Assembly: GCF_030272615.1 (NCBI RefSeq)
Contig: NC_081410.1
Location: forward strand, 188,142,119-188,206,118
DNA length: 64,000 bases
Reading direction: 5' to 3'
Source of the DNA: Cryptomeria japonica
Taxonomy: Eukaryota > Streptophyta > Pinopsida > Cupressales > Cupressaceae
Shown here: in pieces, positions 48,331-60,687 of the stretch
How positions within the stretch are numbered: position 1 is the first letter of the stretch
Layout: each line of letters opens with the position of its first letter
Position numbers and translations under genes: made by a program
Notes under the pieces: model-generated
The model's database searches: none
The model's input: the letters and a program-made list of their open reading frames with translations, nothing else
Told to the model about the DNA's origin: nothing

Positions 48331-49155
48331 ACTCTTTCATTTTGTTGCTACAGGTTCTCCTAAATTTCCACTTTTAACTCCACATAACTATGCTTCTTGG
48401 AAAATTGATGCATGGAGTAAGCTAATGAAAAAAAGATTAACTCACTATATTGATGGAACTATTACGACACCAGTCGATCCTAAAGATGATCCTAATGCTC
48501 ACATCGAATGAATCACTAAAAATATTATGTCTCTTGGAACTTTGAGGAAGTATGTATCAATGGATCTCATCTTTCACATTGAGAAGTGTACAACATTTAA
48601 GGATGCTTGGGATATCTTTGGTAAATTGTATGTAGGGGCTATCAGCTTTATAATGATCTCACTATGTTGAACCCCAAGAATTTTGATACAATCCAAGACT
48701 ATATCACTAAAGAAAATGAGCTAAGAGCTAACTTAAGGATTGTGGAATTAACAAGAAGGATGGATGGTTGCTCTACAATTTGTCCGGAAAGCTTCCATCA
48801 AAATATGAAGTATTTGTTTCTAGCTTCCAAACTCATCGCTTAATAGTGGCTAGTTCTTTCACTATGCTCTCATTTGATGCATTCAGAAAAATGTTGATGT
48901 TAGAGAAATCAAAGTTGATGAGCATGGGGATTCTCAAGTCTTCAAAGTCCAAATCTTTGGTGGCTACTCAAGGAAACGAAGAAAAAGGTTCCAACAAGAA
49001 GCAAACGTAGTTCAAGCCAATGACACAATAGGATAAAGCACAATTATCCTCTCCACAAAAAGGCAATTCAACATCCTCACCTAAGGGGAAATCATATTTG
49101 GAGAAGCTTTTTTGTGCATATTGCAAGAAGTCATGACATGATGAACACCATTGTT
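48331..49155 (+). pseudogene. Copia gag remnant with one CCHC knuckle
   Basis: Begins in a stretch reading SPKFPLLTPHNYASWKIDAW, the start of the UBN2/DUF4219-type gag domain of plant Copia elements. It continues past a TGA at about 48509 with helical sequence including DAWDIFGKL, and then across frame changes at 48768-49010. A zinc knuckle at about 49112-49154 (CAYC...HDEHHC) contains an in-frame TGA. Not expressible as one product. Confidence 0.75.
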
Positions 49156-49188
49156 ATAAGAAGGATATTGATGAATTAAAACTTCTCC

Positions 49189-49662
49189 TTGAGAAGAATA
49201 AAATCAGTTTGCCTTCTAGAATGTCTAGTTCAGCTTCTTCTTCCAAAGAAAAGGAATTTGATAAAGGATCAGAATTTTATGATAAGTAAAGGACAAGCTC
49301 TTTGTGCTACTTCAAGTCATGATTCAGAGAAGTGGCTTCTAGATTCAAGAGCTTCTCATCATATAGCATCTTCACAGTCTATGTTCTCTTCATTTGAGCC
49401 TTGCAACATGCCACTGATTTTGATGGGTAATCATACATATATGAGTGTGATTGGGAAAGTATCTATTGTTATTGGGGATAAATCCTTCAATGATGTGTGT
49501 TGTGTACCTCATTTGATAAACAATCTTCTTTCCATCTATCACATCACTCATGGGGCAACAAGGAAGATTGTGGAGTTCACACCTGATTCAGTTATCATTA
49601 GACACTTGGAGAGTAGAGATATCATTGTAACTGGGGTGGTGGATCACACATCTCAATTGTAA
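49189..49662 (+). pseudogene. Copia protease remnant
   Basis: The motif WLLDSRASHHIASS marks the Copia aspartic protease, whose catalytic triad is normally Asp-Ser-Gly; here Gly reads Arg. LILMGNHTYMSVIGKVSI and DVCCVPHLINNLLSI follow in the usual order. The frame ends at 49662 and continues, after one stop, as an acidic tail to about 50060 instead of the integrase zinc-binding region expected next. Confidence 0.75.
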
Positions 49663-50060
49663 TCCTTTTCAAATCTTCCTATTGATGAATTTGATTCTTC
49701 ACATGATGATCACACTTATTGTGTGAATTTTGATATCGAGGAGAACTTTGGTTACTTGAACTTGGGTGATCTCACATGTGATCCAATTATTGATCCTTGA
49801 ATTTCATCTCCTCCTATTAATATCACATCTCATGTTGCACCTGATGATGCAGATGTTGCTACAGTTTTTCCTTCTTATGATTTAGTGCAACAAGATATAC
49901 CTTGTTTGCCAAATACAGTTCTTTGGGATGACTACTTGACAGACATTGTAGGTTTGTTTGTGGAGTCCTAAATTGCATATTTGGGAGACATCATTGATGA
50001 TATTCATCTTCTCTTTGATAGAGATGATCCTTCCACTAATACATTTGGCCTCAAATTCTG

Positions 50061-51190
50061 ACGAAGGTTTCCTACAGACAAGGTATTTTGTGATCAAATT
50101 TGATTTTTTTTTAAATGCCCGATAACATTGAAATGTTGACAACATTTTCCGATGAAGCTCGTGTTAGTCGGAATTCTGACGACCACGGACATTATTAAAA
50201 AAAAAAAATGTGGGCTCATTTGAAAATCATGCATGACGGATTGAATTAACTCTCGACTTCCTTTACCAACTAGTTTGGAGGGTATCAAACTATTGGAGAT
50301 GGCAAAATTCCTATGGACTTGCAGATTGTGTGTTTGAATCGTGTGAAGTTGGTTGCAGACAATTTCATTTCAAAGTGTGTGTCTCATAAATTTGAGCTTG
50401 TCATCCTACCAGTATGTTCTCATTTATCTATTTTTCTTTACTTTCCTAATGTTGCAATTCCTAGTTATTGAAAAGTCTTCCAATAATCGATTATCTTAGA
50501 CAAAGGCTAAAAGTATTGTATAAAAATTAAAAAATAAGTAAACTCTATTTACTATACCAGAATTGGGACATAAGCAACAATGATGTCCACATATTTATCT
50601 AAGTTGTGTTACAAAATAGACTTCAACTTCCAAGTTTTGTCAAATCCACTGAAAAATATTTTAAAATCAAATAAGGTGATAAGCATTTGAATCTTCCATA
50701 GTTCAATTTGGCACTAGTTGTAGAGTGTGTTGGGATTCAATCTAACAGTTGGAAATTTTGCTTGAATGCCCCCTTGTGCATAGAGCCTTATTTTTCCCAT
50801 CATATATAACAGATTTGAGAAATCTTTAAATGGATCTCCCTCGATCAAATTTGTCTTGGTGTAGTTCATCTTCATTCCACCTACTATTATCATATGTTGA
50901 AAGTTGCAAAAGCCCAAAAAAATTCTTTGTCAAGGAAGGTTTTGGTCATTTTTCTCACTTTTTGTGGAGTTGCAAACTTTTTGTTGACTAGTGGACTTAC
51001 TCTAATTGTCTAATATCCAATTCCAAGTGTCAGTCCCATGTGGAATTTGTTGGTTCAATTCCCAAAACCACATATTGGAAATCAAAGAGTTTTGCCACTT
51101 CTCTTGATGAATTCTGAATCAGTCTTGGCCAGCAAATGAGAATGATCGATAGATCAAATTCCCCTGCACTTCAGGCTTCGCTAAAACAAG
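50061..51190. other. Unassigned sequence
   Basis: AT-rich, with no domain or LTR end recognised on either strand. Confidence 0.35.
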
Positions 51191-51199
51191 GTGGGTGAA

Positions 51200-52253
51200 C
51201 CTATATCTAAAACCTAATGTCTCACAATAAAATGGTTAGGAGCTTGATTAGTATTCAATAAAACAAAAAAAAAATTAAAATGAGATATCAAGAAAGATTA
51301 AACAAGAACATCATGAAAACAAAACAACATAAATGAAATATACTCATGAATCTCCCATTGCAAGTAACTCTTCCTTGTCCTCCTCGCCTCCATGAACTTT
51401 GCTAGCACCAAAGTTTGACTAATGGAGAGTTGGAGAGAGATGGAGTGAATGTGGATTGCTCTCCTTGTGCTCAACAAGATAGGTTGGATCAATATTTGGA
51501 TTGGATTGTGATAGATAGATGAGGATTTAGATTAGAAGAGGATTGGATAGAGGATCATGAAGACATTATGATGGCATGATAATAGAAGATAGAAGAGGAT
51601 AGGAGAAGAACAAGGATTCTATGAAGAAGATGATTGATTTGTGAGGAGAAGAGACTCCAATTTATAGATTGGAGGAGGCCAATGGAGGGCCAAGATTGAT
51701 TTCCTTATGAAGGGTTGAGATTTATTTGAGATAGAAGGCATGGATCAAGGGTGCCTTGGGAAAATAAACAAGAATATAAAATTTCTTTGGAAAAGGGGGG
51801 AGAAATTTGAATTTCAAACATTAGGAATTAAAAATTCCAAAATAAGGATGCATTGAGGGATTCAAAGAAATTTGAATTTCTTTGAGAGACTCAATGTTGA
51901 TGTGACATGAGTGGGAATTAAAAATTGAGGAATAATGATAAGCATGATTATGAGAGATTCTAGAAGGATTAATTAGGTTGAGTGGGATTAGGAAAAGTAA
52001 TTTGTAGGAATCACATGACTAGGTTAATTACTTAGAATTAATTGAGTGGGTTTAGAGGAAATAATTATTGGAGGGGACTTTAGAAGAATAGGGCAATAAT
52101 TAATTAATTTGATCAATTAATTATTGGACAATAGTGACATGATTAATTAAATTAGATTTAATTAACACTAAGAAGAATAAGGATAACACAATTAAATCAA
52201 TTAATTATGTTGATAGGCTTAAATTAATTAAATATTAATTTTAGGTGTCTACA
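51200..52253 (-). repeat. Ty3-type LTR, inverted relative to 39066-40106
   Basis: On the minus strand it starts TGTAGACACCTAAAATTAAT at 52253 and carries a TATA box CTATAAATT at 51667-51659, with pyrimidine-rich sequence downstream of it. The start and TATA motif match the LTR at 39066, so they are related, but they are in opposite orientation and so not a pair. The lower boundary is approximate. Confidence 0.5.
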
Positions 52254-53082
52254 CCTAAAAATATAGGTTATAGACTTTTCTATACTGAATTTAAGAAATT
52301 AGGTGACTTCAAGATGGCAATTGTTCCTGAACCCAATCTTATTATCTAAAAACTGTAACTACTTGCTTGTAAATGAATGTTTATAAAGTAGTGATTGTAT
52401 GAACTAGAAATATGATTCCTTAATGAAACTTGCTTTGGAAATACTTGATTCAAATATATTAAATCAATGAAAGACTAGTGCCTTGATTCCTTACTGGTTT
52501 CATATCATTTCAAATAAAAAATCCTACGTTTAACCTTAGAGACAGATTTAATAACTTGTTAATGAAACAAGACCAACATCTCAAAGGCTTCCGTATGAAT
52601 TGCAATTAGAATGTGACATCCAGTTAGTCTTACTAAATTTAACTTTACTTTGAAAGACCAATACGACAATTCAAAGTTTTCCAACCAATCCTTCAAACTG
52701 ATATTCAAATAGAAAATCAATCTTAATTACAACAACATAAGATTACACAATGAAACAACCTATGTAAATAGATTTATCCAAGGAACTAATCAATCCATTG
52801 AAAAGATAGATACCATCATGAATGAGAAACACTTGAATCTTTATATTGAAAATAAAATACTTAAACCAATTGATTTCATTGCATATCCTCCATTAGCTTG
52901 GTACTTCCAAATAACGAGTTCATAAGAAAATGCACAGAGATTGTCTTGATAAAAAAAACTATAAACTTGTGATATTTGTCTCTGCTAAAAGATCCTCCAC
53001 ATATAGATGAGGATTTAGTTTGAAAAATGAAAGGGCATACCCTTTCATTAAACTAAAATTAACAAAAAAATAACTAGAAACT
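52254..53082. other. Spacer with nothing recognised
   Basis: No coding frame. A perfect 10-bp inverted repeat with a 4-base loop (AATGAAAGGG...CCCTTTCATT) lies at 53026-53049. Confidence 0.4.
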
Positions 53083-54878
53083 AACTACCTAAAAACTGTC
53101 AGGAACCAGATAACATATCCAGATGGAAGGAAATGTCAAAAGTATGGACGAAGCTAGAAAAAGGGTCCCTGATGAATTTTATGGAGAAGCTCGTTGATTG
53201 CGATAAAGGTAGGGTTAATCTTGTAGTCTCCAAAATTACCAAAAAATTGGAGTAACGGGTCTTTTAAAATCCATGGTGTGAGGTTCAAATTGGATGCGGG
53301 CCTCATTACAACTGTAAGAGGTATGCCCCACTCAGGTTTCAATTTTTTTAGAGATCTTAAAGTTTCCAATAATGTGGTTAAAATTTTCCTACGAAAGGAG
53401 AAGGAGAGGGCTAAAATAGGTAAAGCCAAAGGGGGTTATTATGATGCTTCCAACATCAAGAAGATTTGGGGTTGTGTGTTGACAGCTATCATGAAATACA
53501 TAACAGTGGAGGATCATTTTACTAGGGCCCATACTTATCATTTTGTGCTATTAAACCACTTCAAGCATGAGAAAAGGGTTTCCCTTCCCTACTACCTCTT
53601 CAGGTCATTGTCGAGGTCTCTCAATAAACACAGCAAGAATCCTTCAAACCTGGTGCTTCATTATGGCCTCATTCTGCTCATTTATGAGCACTGCAAAATC
53701 CTTGCCATTCAAGAAAACAAGAGATTCTCTGCTTCTCCTAGGAAAAGCAAGAGAAAGCTAGAGGAAGGTGGACCCAATAAGGAAGAATTGATTCAAAGCA
53801 AAAAGAGCAAGAGTGCTACTGGGATGAAAACCCAAGAGGACAAGAATGACATAGAGGAAACCAGAAAAGATGGTAGTGAAATGGAAACGGATGAGTCCGG
53901 AGGTGAGGAAAGTTGGAAAGATGAGGATGTGGGAGCAGAGGAAGATGAAGTTGAGGATGTGTCTGACCAAGATAGTCCTACTCTTAGTGCTAGCTTAGGA
54001 AATGTCAACAGCCAGCCTATGGTGGAGAAGGATGATAAGGTTAATGAGGATAAAGAAATGGATTCTGAGAGGGAGAAGAACAAGGAACCTGAGAAGGAAA
54101 CGGTTAAGGATAGTGTGAGTAAGGATAAGGAGGGTGCTAGAGAAGGGTTATTACTGGATAACCTCAAAAACCTGACCGAGGATAGATTGGGTTTAGATAG
54201 GTGGACATATGAATTTTTGAAGAATTTGGAAAAAAATGGGAAGCAGTTGGACGAGAAAAGGAAGGAAGATGAAAGGAACCAGAAGCAATGGAAGTAGGAC
54301 ATGGAAGAAAAAGCTAAGAAAATGGAAAATCAGATTGACTATCTAGAAGAAGGTAAAGCGGCAATGAAAGAACTATTGAGAATGATTCTGAATATCTTGA
54401 CTACTCTCACTAAGAACCTAGAGGAAATCTCTAAGGTCCTTGAAAGCTCTAGTTCTCCCAAACCGATGGTGGACCTCGACATTGATGAAGATGCTATCGA
54501 GACAGGGATCGAGGAATCAACTCCTGGTGGAGCGGCAAAGAGAACTAGGGCAAGCTTGAAGAAAGCAGCTGTGGTATCTTCTAAGGAAATCCCTAATTTT
54601 AGGGATAATATAAAAGAACTATATGGGATTAGCAGTAAATTGGCTAATGCCCTAAAAAACATAAAATAGTTCATTTTCTGTTCTTTGTCTGGTTTGGCTG
54701 GTTGTCTCTAGTTTTTTGGGGCTTTTTCGTTGGTTTTAATAAGTTGCTATGCTGCATTTTCTTATGTATGCTCCTTTTGGTTTCTTAATGCTTTTATCTC
54801 GTAAGGATATTTTGTAAAAGGGTTTCGGGGCCCCTTCAAAACTTGTTTTTACCTTAATCAAAAACTACCTAAAAACTG
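53083..54878 (+). mobile_element. Retroposed ORF cassette with 16-bp target duplication
   Basis: AACTACCTAAAAACTG occurs at 53083-53098 and 54863-54878, bracketing about 1.76 kb that contains one long ORF, a T-rich 3' stretch with GTTTCGGGGCCCC and a short TTAATCAAAAA tail. A long duplication plus an A-ending tail, and no LTRs, fits insertion by LINE machinery. It therefore looks like a non-autonomous LINE derivative or processed-transcript insertion. Confidence 0.7.
53278..54672 (+). pseudogene. Unknown ORF with acidic/basic middle and coiled-coil C-terminus
   Basis: A single frame of about 464 codons is interrupted only by the TAG at 54295-54297. The first codon of the open stretch is GTG; homology appears to continue upstream across a frameshift (53165-53250), so the true start is probably near 53172. 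The N-terminal 150 residues are globular/helical, with GLITTVRGMPHSG and HFVLLNHFKH motifs. An extremely charged region follows (Lys-rich, then Glu/Asp-rich, about residues 150-285). Coiled coil runs from about 300 to 390, and an Arg/Lys segment lies near the end. The N-terminal style recalls plant transposon-associated proteins of unknown function (for example the PF20167 group), which I could not test. Confidence 0.6.
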
Positions 54879-54935
54879 CCTTAACAAACTAAAAGTATAA
54901 AATACAAAGGCACATCTTTAAACATCTTTTGATAT

Positions 54936-55490
54936 CTATGGCTGGTCTCCAAGCATCTGATCGCACTTCTGAATGTGCTTCAAATATCCCTCTGATTTGT
55001 AGGTATTTGCATCATAGATAATATCTCTAACCACAATCTCCAAAGTGATGAAGTTTTCCATTTGCTCAATTGTCTCTATCATGTCAAGTACATCAGACCG
55101 GGCAATGTTAAGGGAAGCACTGAGAAGACTTTGGCACTCCATAATCCATTTATCCTTATCCTTAATCTATCCATTTTGATCTTCAATTTTTGGAAAACCA
55201 TGTTGTACTATTTCCTTACATCATTAAATTCATTTTGCAATTTTGTGTCAAAGTCTTCATGCTTTTTCAATAGCTTTTGTATTCCTTTAATGACTTCATC
55301 ATCTGTATTGGCCATTTTCTTATCATGCAACAAAGTTCCTAGGATGTTATAAATCTAGTTGTGAGATATTGCATTATCCATATTCTTTTTATAAACAACC
55401 CATAAATCTTCAAGGAAACCCTGCAATTTTTCAAATCTCTTAGTCAATAAAACAGAGGTTATGTCAGCCCTCACACTCTGCATTTTCCTT
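54936..55490 (-). pseudogene. C-terminal coiled-coil part of ORF B
   Basis: The frames 55490-55355 (continuing to about 55200) and 55142-54936 are rich in Leu, Glu, Lys and Asn with helical character. They lie on the far side of the inserted LTR from the main ORF B frame and are probably its C-terminal continuation. Phase changes and stops break it. Confidence 0.45.
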
Positions 55491-56870
55491 TGTTTGATAT
55501 GATGATAATGTATGTTGTCATTGATGTCAATAAGTGTAAGTGAACCAGTATGCAGATTAAAAGAAGATTGGTGAACCGGTATGAAGAGGCATGAAGACAT
55601 GCAGTGAACCGGTGTTGGGGTTACACTAAGTGTGACTACTGGTTGGTAGTCTCAGCTCTAGGGTTTCCAGTTTGGCAATCCAGCTTGTGCGATGCAACCG
55701 AAGACATTTTGTGATGAGTTAGCTAAGAAATGAGGATGAGATCGAGGTGCCACAACAGTTTTGTGCGTGTGAAGGATTTTCTTGAGGATCTTGCATGTGA
55801 ATATCGATTGCATTAAATGTCTACCTCAGGAATGATCATTTTTCTTAGCGGTATGAGAAGAGAGCATGATGGGTTACTGATTCCCATGTGTGGTGAAGAA
55901 TGAACGATGCAGATTGTCTTGTGATCTATTTGAGATTGTATTTCTCTATGCAAAGTGTTTGAACGGTCAAGATTGGACCGCTTGTATTGTAAACCTAAAT
56001 GTTTAGGGTTTAGGGTTTATGCTACCGACCTAATTGTTGTTTATAAGTTTGATGATGTTTGTTATTGTTTATTGTTGTAAAATGTTGTGTGTGTATCCAA
56101 GTGATGAGATACTTGCCAGAACAGTAAGAGGAAAACTGCAGAGTGTGATTGCAGAAGAGAGGAACTAAAAAGGATCTGCCTTGGCATGTAGTGTTGTTAT
56201 CAGATCAGAGTTTTACCTATTGTATTCTAACCATTTCAATAGTTGGAAAATCCCTTTACCGGGTATCTTTAACAAGCTTATTATAAATCCTGTAACTGGG
56301 TGACTCAAGATCATTGAGTTATTCAAATCCTCTAGCGGGGTAACCTTTAACATGGTTTCAACCTTTAACGGGGTGTATAGCCATCCCTTAGCTGGGTGAT
56401 CTTTAATAGGATTGGTTCCTAACATAACCTTATTGTAAAGTCTTTAACCGGACTAGGCTCCTAATAGAGCGAGCTTCAAAAGATTTCAAAACAAGCTTGT
56501 GGGTATTCATCCCCGTCGTGGTTTTTCCCATTTGGGTTTCCACGTGAAAAATTTATGTGTCATGAGTTGTGCATTTTTCATGTGATGATTATGTATTCTT
56601 TGTTTTAGTGATTATGCATGCAAAGCTAATAGGTTATGGTATTACTAGTATACCACTCACATATGTTTATGGGTGCAGTTGTTATCAAGTATTGAATTTA
56701 TTTGAAGTGATCAGACTTATTAGTTTATGTTGTCTGAAGTCTTACTTTGTTTAATCGATATTGCCATGGTTAAGTTCAGTGATGAAGACAACCGGTTGGT
56801 ATTGTTTTAACTTGATAAGTTGTTGAGAAAGTTTTTGACTATACTGATTCACACCCCCCCCCTCTTAGTA
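55491..56870 (+). repeat. Probable solo LTR, Sirevirus/Copia-like
   Basis: Starts TGTTTGATATG, with TTGTCATTGATGTCAA 24 bases in. Carries repeated TAACNGGGT-like motifs (56250-56460), the GTGGTTTTTCCCATTTGGG block near 56518 and a C9 tract at about 56853. The order and length match 44077-45553. No primer site follows, and minus-strand coding sequence resumes at once. A target duplication could not be identified, so the right edge is uncertain by about 15 bp. Confidence 0.6.
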
Positions 56871-56874
56871 CCAT

Positions 56875-59319
56875 TTAGGGTATCTGTTGTTCATCATTAT
56901 TTATCAGTCTTTTCAACTTTTTATTTTCCAGTTGCACTTCCTCACATTTCTTTTTCCACTGAGACCCATCGTGCATTTGTGGCACAAGTTGTCCTCCTCT
57001 TTTTATCAATTCTTCATATAATCCCTTGTATTGATCTCTTTCTTTGATCACTTTGACCAATTGTGCTTTATTAAATTTTCAAATATCAATACCCATATCA
57101 GCAGTAACAATGGGATCTACTTCTCCAACTTTCAATTTCATCATGTGACCAAAGCCTTTAACCACATCAATGATTTTTGGCCTCTTATTTTGAGGATAAA
57201 GAGCCCATAAAAGAAAAGCCTCTTCATTCTGGTCAAATATAGAGCCGACATACACATCATTTACCCCTTGAATATCCAATTTAAAATCCTTATTCTCAAG
57301 ATGTGACATGTTATCAAAAATAAATGATGCACTCATGTCCCATCCTCGAAAGATGATGATGCATGCTTTACTGAGAAGTTCTCTTCCCCTTTGAGGGGTT
57401 ACAGTGGTCAATTCTAAATGGATTTCTTCCTTTAGTTTCCCTAACAATTCTGATTCTTTTTTAGGGGTTACATTTGGGATAGAGTCTCTCAATTTTTTCT
57501 CTTTGAAATTATATAAAAAGGATTTAAATTATTTTGACTTAATAAAAAACATCATCAAACATAAAGGCAGAATACTCATCGTATCTTGCATCACTATGGA
57601 TGTTCAGCCTGGCAATAATTTGCTCTTGCAAGTCTGGCTCTTCTATTGTGTCTGGTGCTTGATGCCTAGATACCACCTCAACTTCTTCGAACTCATCTTC
57701 ACTCTCTTCTTCTTCAGTTTCCATTTCTTGCAATCTCTTTTTCTTTTCTTCTAATTTATTGTTTAATTCATCAATGGTTGTCTGGTCCTATTCCTCTTCC
57801 ATGTTTCTAAACCTGTCCTTTGCTTCCAAGTAAACATGAGGAGAATCTCCCAGATTTTGACTTTTCTTGCAATTGTCATAATTGACCCTAGTAGCATATT
57901 TGAACAAATTGTATTCTTCAATCAGTTTCCTATCAATGGATTCAAAAGTATTTGTTGATACAATGGTAAAATCCCCAAAACTAAGAGTCCCAGGCAGGAA
58001 AGTTTGCTTATGCATATCTCCAAAATGTTTGTCATTTGAAACACTTAACTGCCTCACAATCTCCAGGTAAGCAATTCGGTCTGATACAAGTTTTGGCAAT
58101 AGATATGGGGTTCCTTTGAAACCATAAATCCTGAAGCAATTAAAATCCTTGTGAACAAACCAATCACCCCAAATGTGATTGACAATACTTCTTTCATCAA
58201 AAATAACAGGTCTAAGAAATCTTTTAACTTCAGTGGAAATAGATCCTTCACACGGGACACCATACATCTAGCATAATGGCTTTACTATTAGCTCTTCAAA
58301 CTTGATGTAGTTTGATTTCAAATATCGTAAATCCCAAAATGATGTCCATATATGTACTGGTTGTTCTTTACCTGCTCTGTCTAGTGTGTTCGATTTTAAA
58401 TTCATTGGGCACATACCCCTAAATCTTCCATAAAATCAAATCAAATGAATTAACAACGAGTAAAACTTGAAAGTGGGCTCCCTATTATCTCTGAGGTCCA
58501 AGAAACCTTCATGTAATTTTTCTACAAGATAAGTAGCATAATCAAAGGGTCTTGGCTCATACATTTGTACATTTCCTACTAACACCACCGGCCCAATATT
58601 AGCTACATCAGGGACCTCTATACCTCCAACCTAACTGCATGACATATAGGTTTACTGTAAGTAGTGTTTGAAAATGTCCATGTTGAATGGGGGACCATCC
58701 TATTTAGTTAGAATGCCCTTCTCAACCCTGTGGAAAGATAAGTTCCACCTTTTACAAGTAGTATCCATTTTAACAAATTCCTCCTCTAGTTCTGCAAACG
58801 ACAAGGGTACATTAGGGTTAGGGTCTAAGCTAAAAACTTCATCTATGGTGCCATGGCTAAATCTGATAAATACTTCTCCATTTGGCAACTGAATGCACCT
58901 CTTCACAGAATTGTAAGTTTTGACCAAGACTTCCATCAATCGATATTCACAGAAACATTTGGAACAACTAGTTTACCTAAGTTGGTTATCCACGGGTTAC
59001 AAATTGGCACTTCTCTGTCCTTTCTCAGAAAATGAAACATGAAGAATTCATAACCTCTCACCTTTGTCCACACATCTCCAACCCCTTTAAACCTGTCCTC
59101 AAGCTAGTTTTTTCTAGGAAAATGTTGTTTTGACCTCCTTGATTTTGGGCCTGGGGACTGCAATTGATCAATGATATCTTTATTCAGTTTCCGTGCAGGA
59201 GGGACTTCCACTATTTTGGATTTTTTAGACGTGGATTCAGAGCCCTTAGAAATCTTGTTTCTTCTTGATGAACTTACAACCTCCATGATGTGTGATGAAT
59301 TGTGAGCAATAATTCTCAC
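56875..59319 (-). pseudogene. Unknown ORF B, N-terminal and middle parts
   Basis: The likely start is the ATG near 59284 (MEVVSSSRRNKISKG), giving a basic Ser/Lys-rich N-terminus. After a frameshift near 58940 the frame is continuous through 58700, 58268 and 57788 to 57539, broken only by stops. After another shift it runs 57492-56875. Notable stretches are EVFIRFSHGTIDEVFSLDP, a block around 58480-58400 with helical hydrophobic sequence, an acidic stretch with EEEESEDEFEEVEV (about 57690) and a final coiled coil (KERDQYKGLYEEL). No polymerase, protease or integrase motif. The family is unknown to me. Confidence 0.55.
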
Positions 59320-60687
59320 CTTGTGTGTTTTTTACTAAGATGCAACTTGCATTTGGTTCTTAATTTGCCTCATGTGAGCCATCAATCTACTCAATTGCAC
59401 GAATTAAATACAGGTTGTTTTAGTTTTAGTTTTTAATTGTATCTGTAATGGATCATCAGTATATGCTTTCCTGACGAATTACTCCCTTTGTGCCATCGAC
59501 AATATTTCATTTCGGTGTGTGTCTTCTCGAGCCCTCCATTGGGTATCAGCATAATCTTGAACAACCTTTACCGATAGTTACTTTTTCCCTGATGAATCTC
59601 CTGCTCTATTGTTTCCTTCAGGTGTCAGGATATCTTAAAATGTTACACCCCGATCTCTTTAAGTTGTACCGATGACTAATTGCATGTTTCGATAGCGAAA
59701 GTCACGTCGATGGTACTTTAGTAATGAGTTAGTTACTGTATATCCTCCCAATATGTGTATCGGGTATTGGGATAACTCCTATCCCCTTTTAGTGATAGTT
59801 AATCACTTCCTGGTGACCTTTGGATTTGCTAGGGTTCTTTCTTTGGGGTACGCTACACCGATGGTTTGATTTGCTTATAAAATGTGCTCCCCTTAATGAA
59901 ATACACATGTTTATGGTTTTTTACATATAAACTAAACAAAACCTCACACAAGCTCAATGTATGATATATCACATAGATCTTGTCTCTTTGGTGAAATTTG
60001 TCAAAGTGAAAGCCTTACCTTTACTCAGTGCCTTCCCCCAATTGCTTGGTTGATGGCTGACTCACTAGAGACAGATCACATATGGATGGGAATTGATGTT
60101 GTAGGATTACTCTTGAACATAAAATTTCAACAGTAACTATTCTCATGATAAAAATACTTGTTTAAAACAATAAGAAAATAGTATCTCAATGGCATAAATA
60201 ATTTGAAAAATTATGTGCTAACAGAAGCTCTGCTAATTATATTGGGTTTTTCTTCTCTTCATCTACCTTTATTTCCTCCTTTTAAGGGTTTTTAACAAAA
60301 AAATGGACTTTTGTTTCTTTTTCCCAATATTCCATTCTCTTCTGCATCATTTCATTGTCATGTACTCCGAAATTTTCTTGCATTCTCTAACTTTACTTGC
60401 TTCTGTTACCATTTCATCCATTTTGTATAGTTCTAGACTTTCGGGGTTCATCCTTCCCTTTCTCATCTCAACCTTTGGTCCTTCTTTGCTCCCAATTTTC
60501 ACAAGAATTTTCTCCTCTTCCATTTTACCTTTCATGGACTTTTGGAGGTCATCCAAAATTCTTCCCATCCTTGTCTATCTTGCGACCTCCCATCCTTTTG
60601 TGCAGGCCCGCAATCTTCAATAACATCTACTTTGCAGACCTATGGAGTTCTAATGGACTTCTTCCATTTCTCTTCCACTTCTAGACT
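59320..60687 (-). other. Upstream region of ORF B, with a short unassigned frame
   Basis: Minus-strand sequence just ahead of ORF B looks like a gene leader, with an AACCCTAGCAAATCC block and an ATTTTATAAGC box near 59883-59873. A 73-codon Lys/Glu/Met-rich frame at 60568-60347 is of unknown nature. The right edge is where the next LTR begins. Confidence 0.3.

Larger units (their letters stand above)
45875..50060 (+). mobile_element. Truncated Copia retrotransposon (LTR, primer site, leader, gag, protease)
   Basis: The order LTR, primer site (46175-46187), long leader, gag, zinc knuckle and protease is clear; integrase, reverse transcriptase and the 3' LTR are missing. It was inserted into the Ty3 gag remnant, so it is younger than that element. 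Confidence 0.7.
54879..59319 (-). mobile_element. Retroelement-like unit with unknown ORF B, split by a solo LTR
   Basis: On the minus strand a broken reading runs from about 59285 to 54936 and is interrupted between 56875 and 55491 by an oppositely oriented LTR. Its sequence and coiled-coil C-terminus are of the same general type as ORF A but not clearly homologous to it. Its own LTRs and primer site were not found, so calling it an element is inference from context. Confidence 0.45.

Noticed and set aside
39066-52253. The LTRs at 39066 and 52253 as the two ends of one Ty3 element
   Set aside because: They are in opposite orientations, so they cannot be the LTR pair of a single insertion.
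53793-54302. 169-codon minus-strand Ser/Leu/Phe-rich frame
   Set aside because: Antisense shadow of the Lys/Glu-rich part of the cassette ORF.
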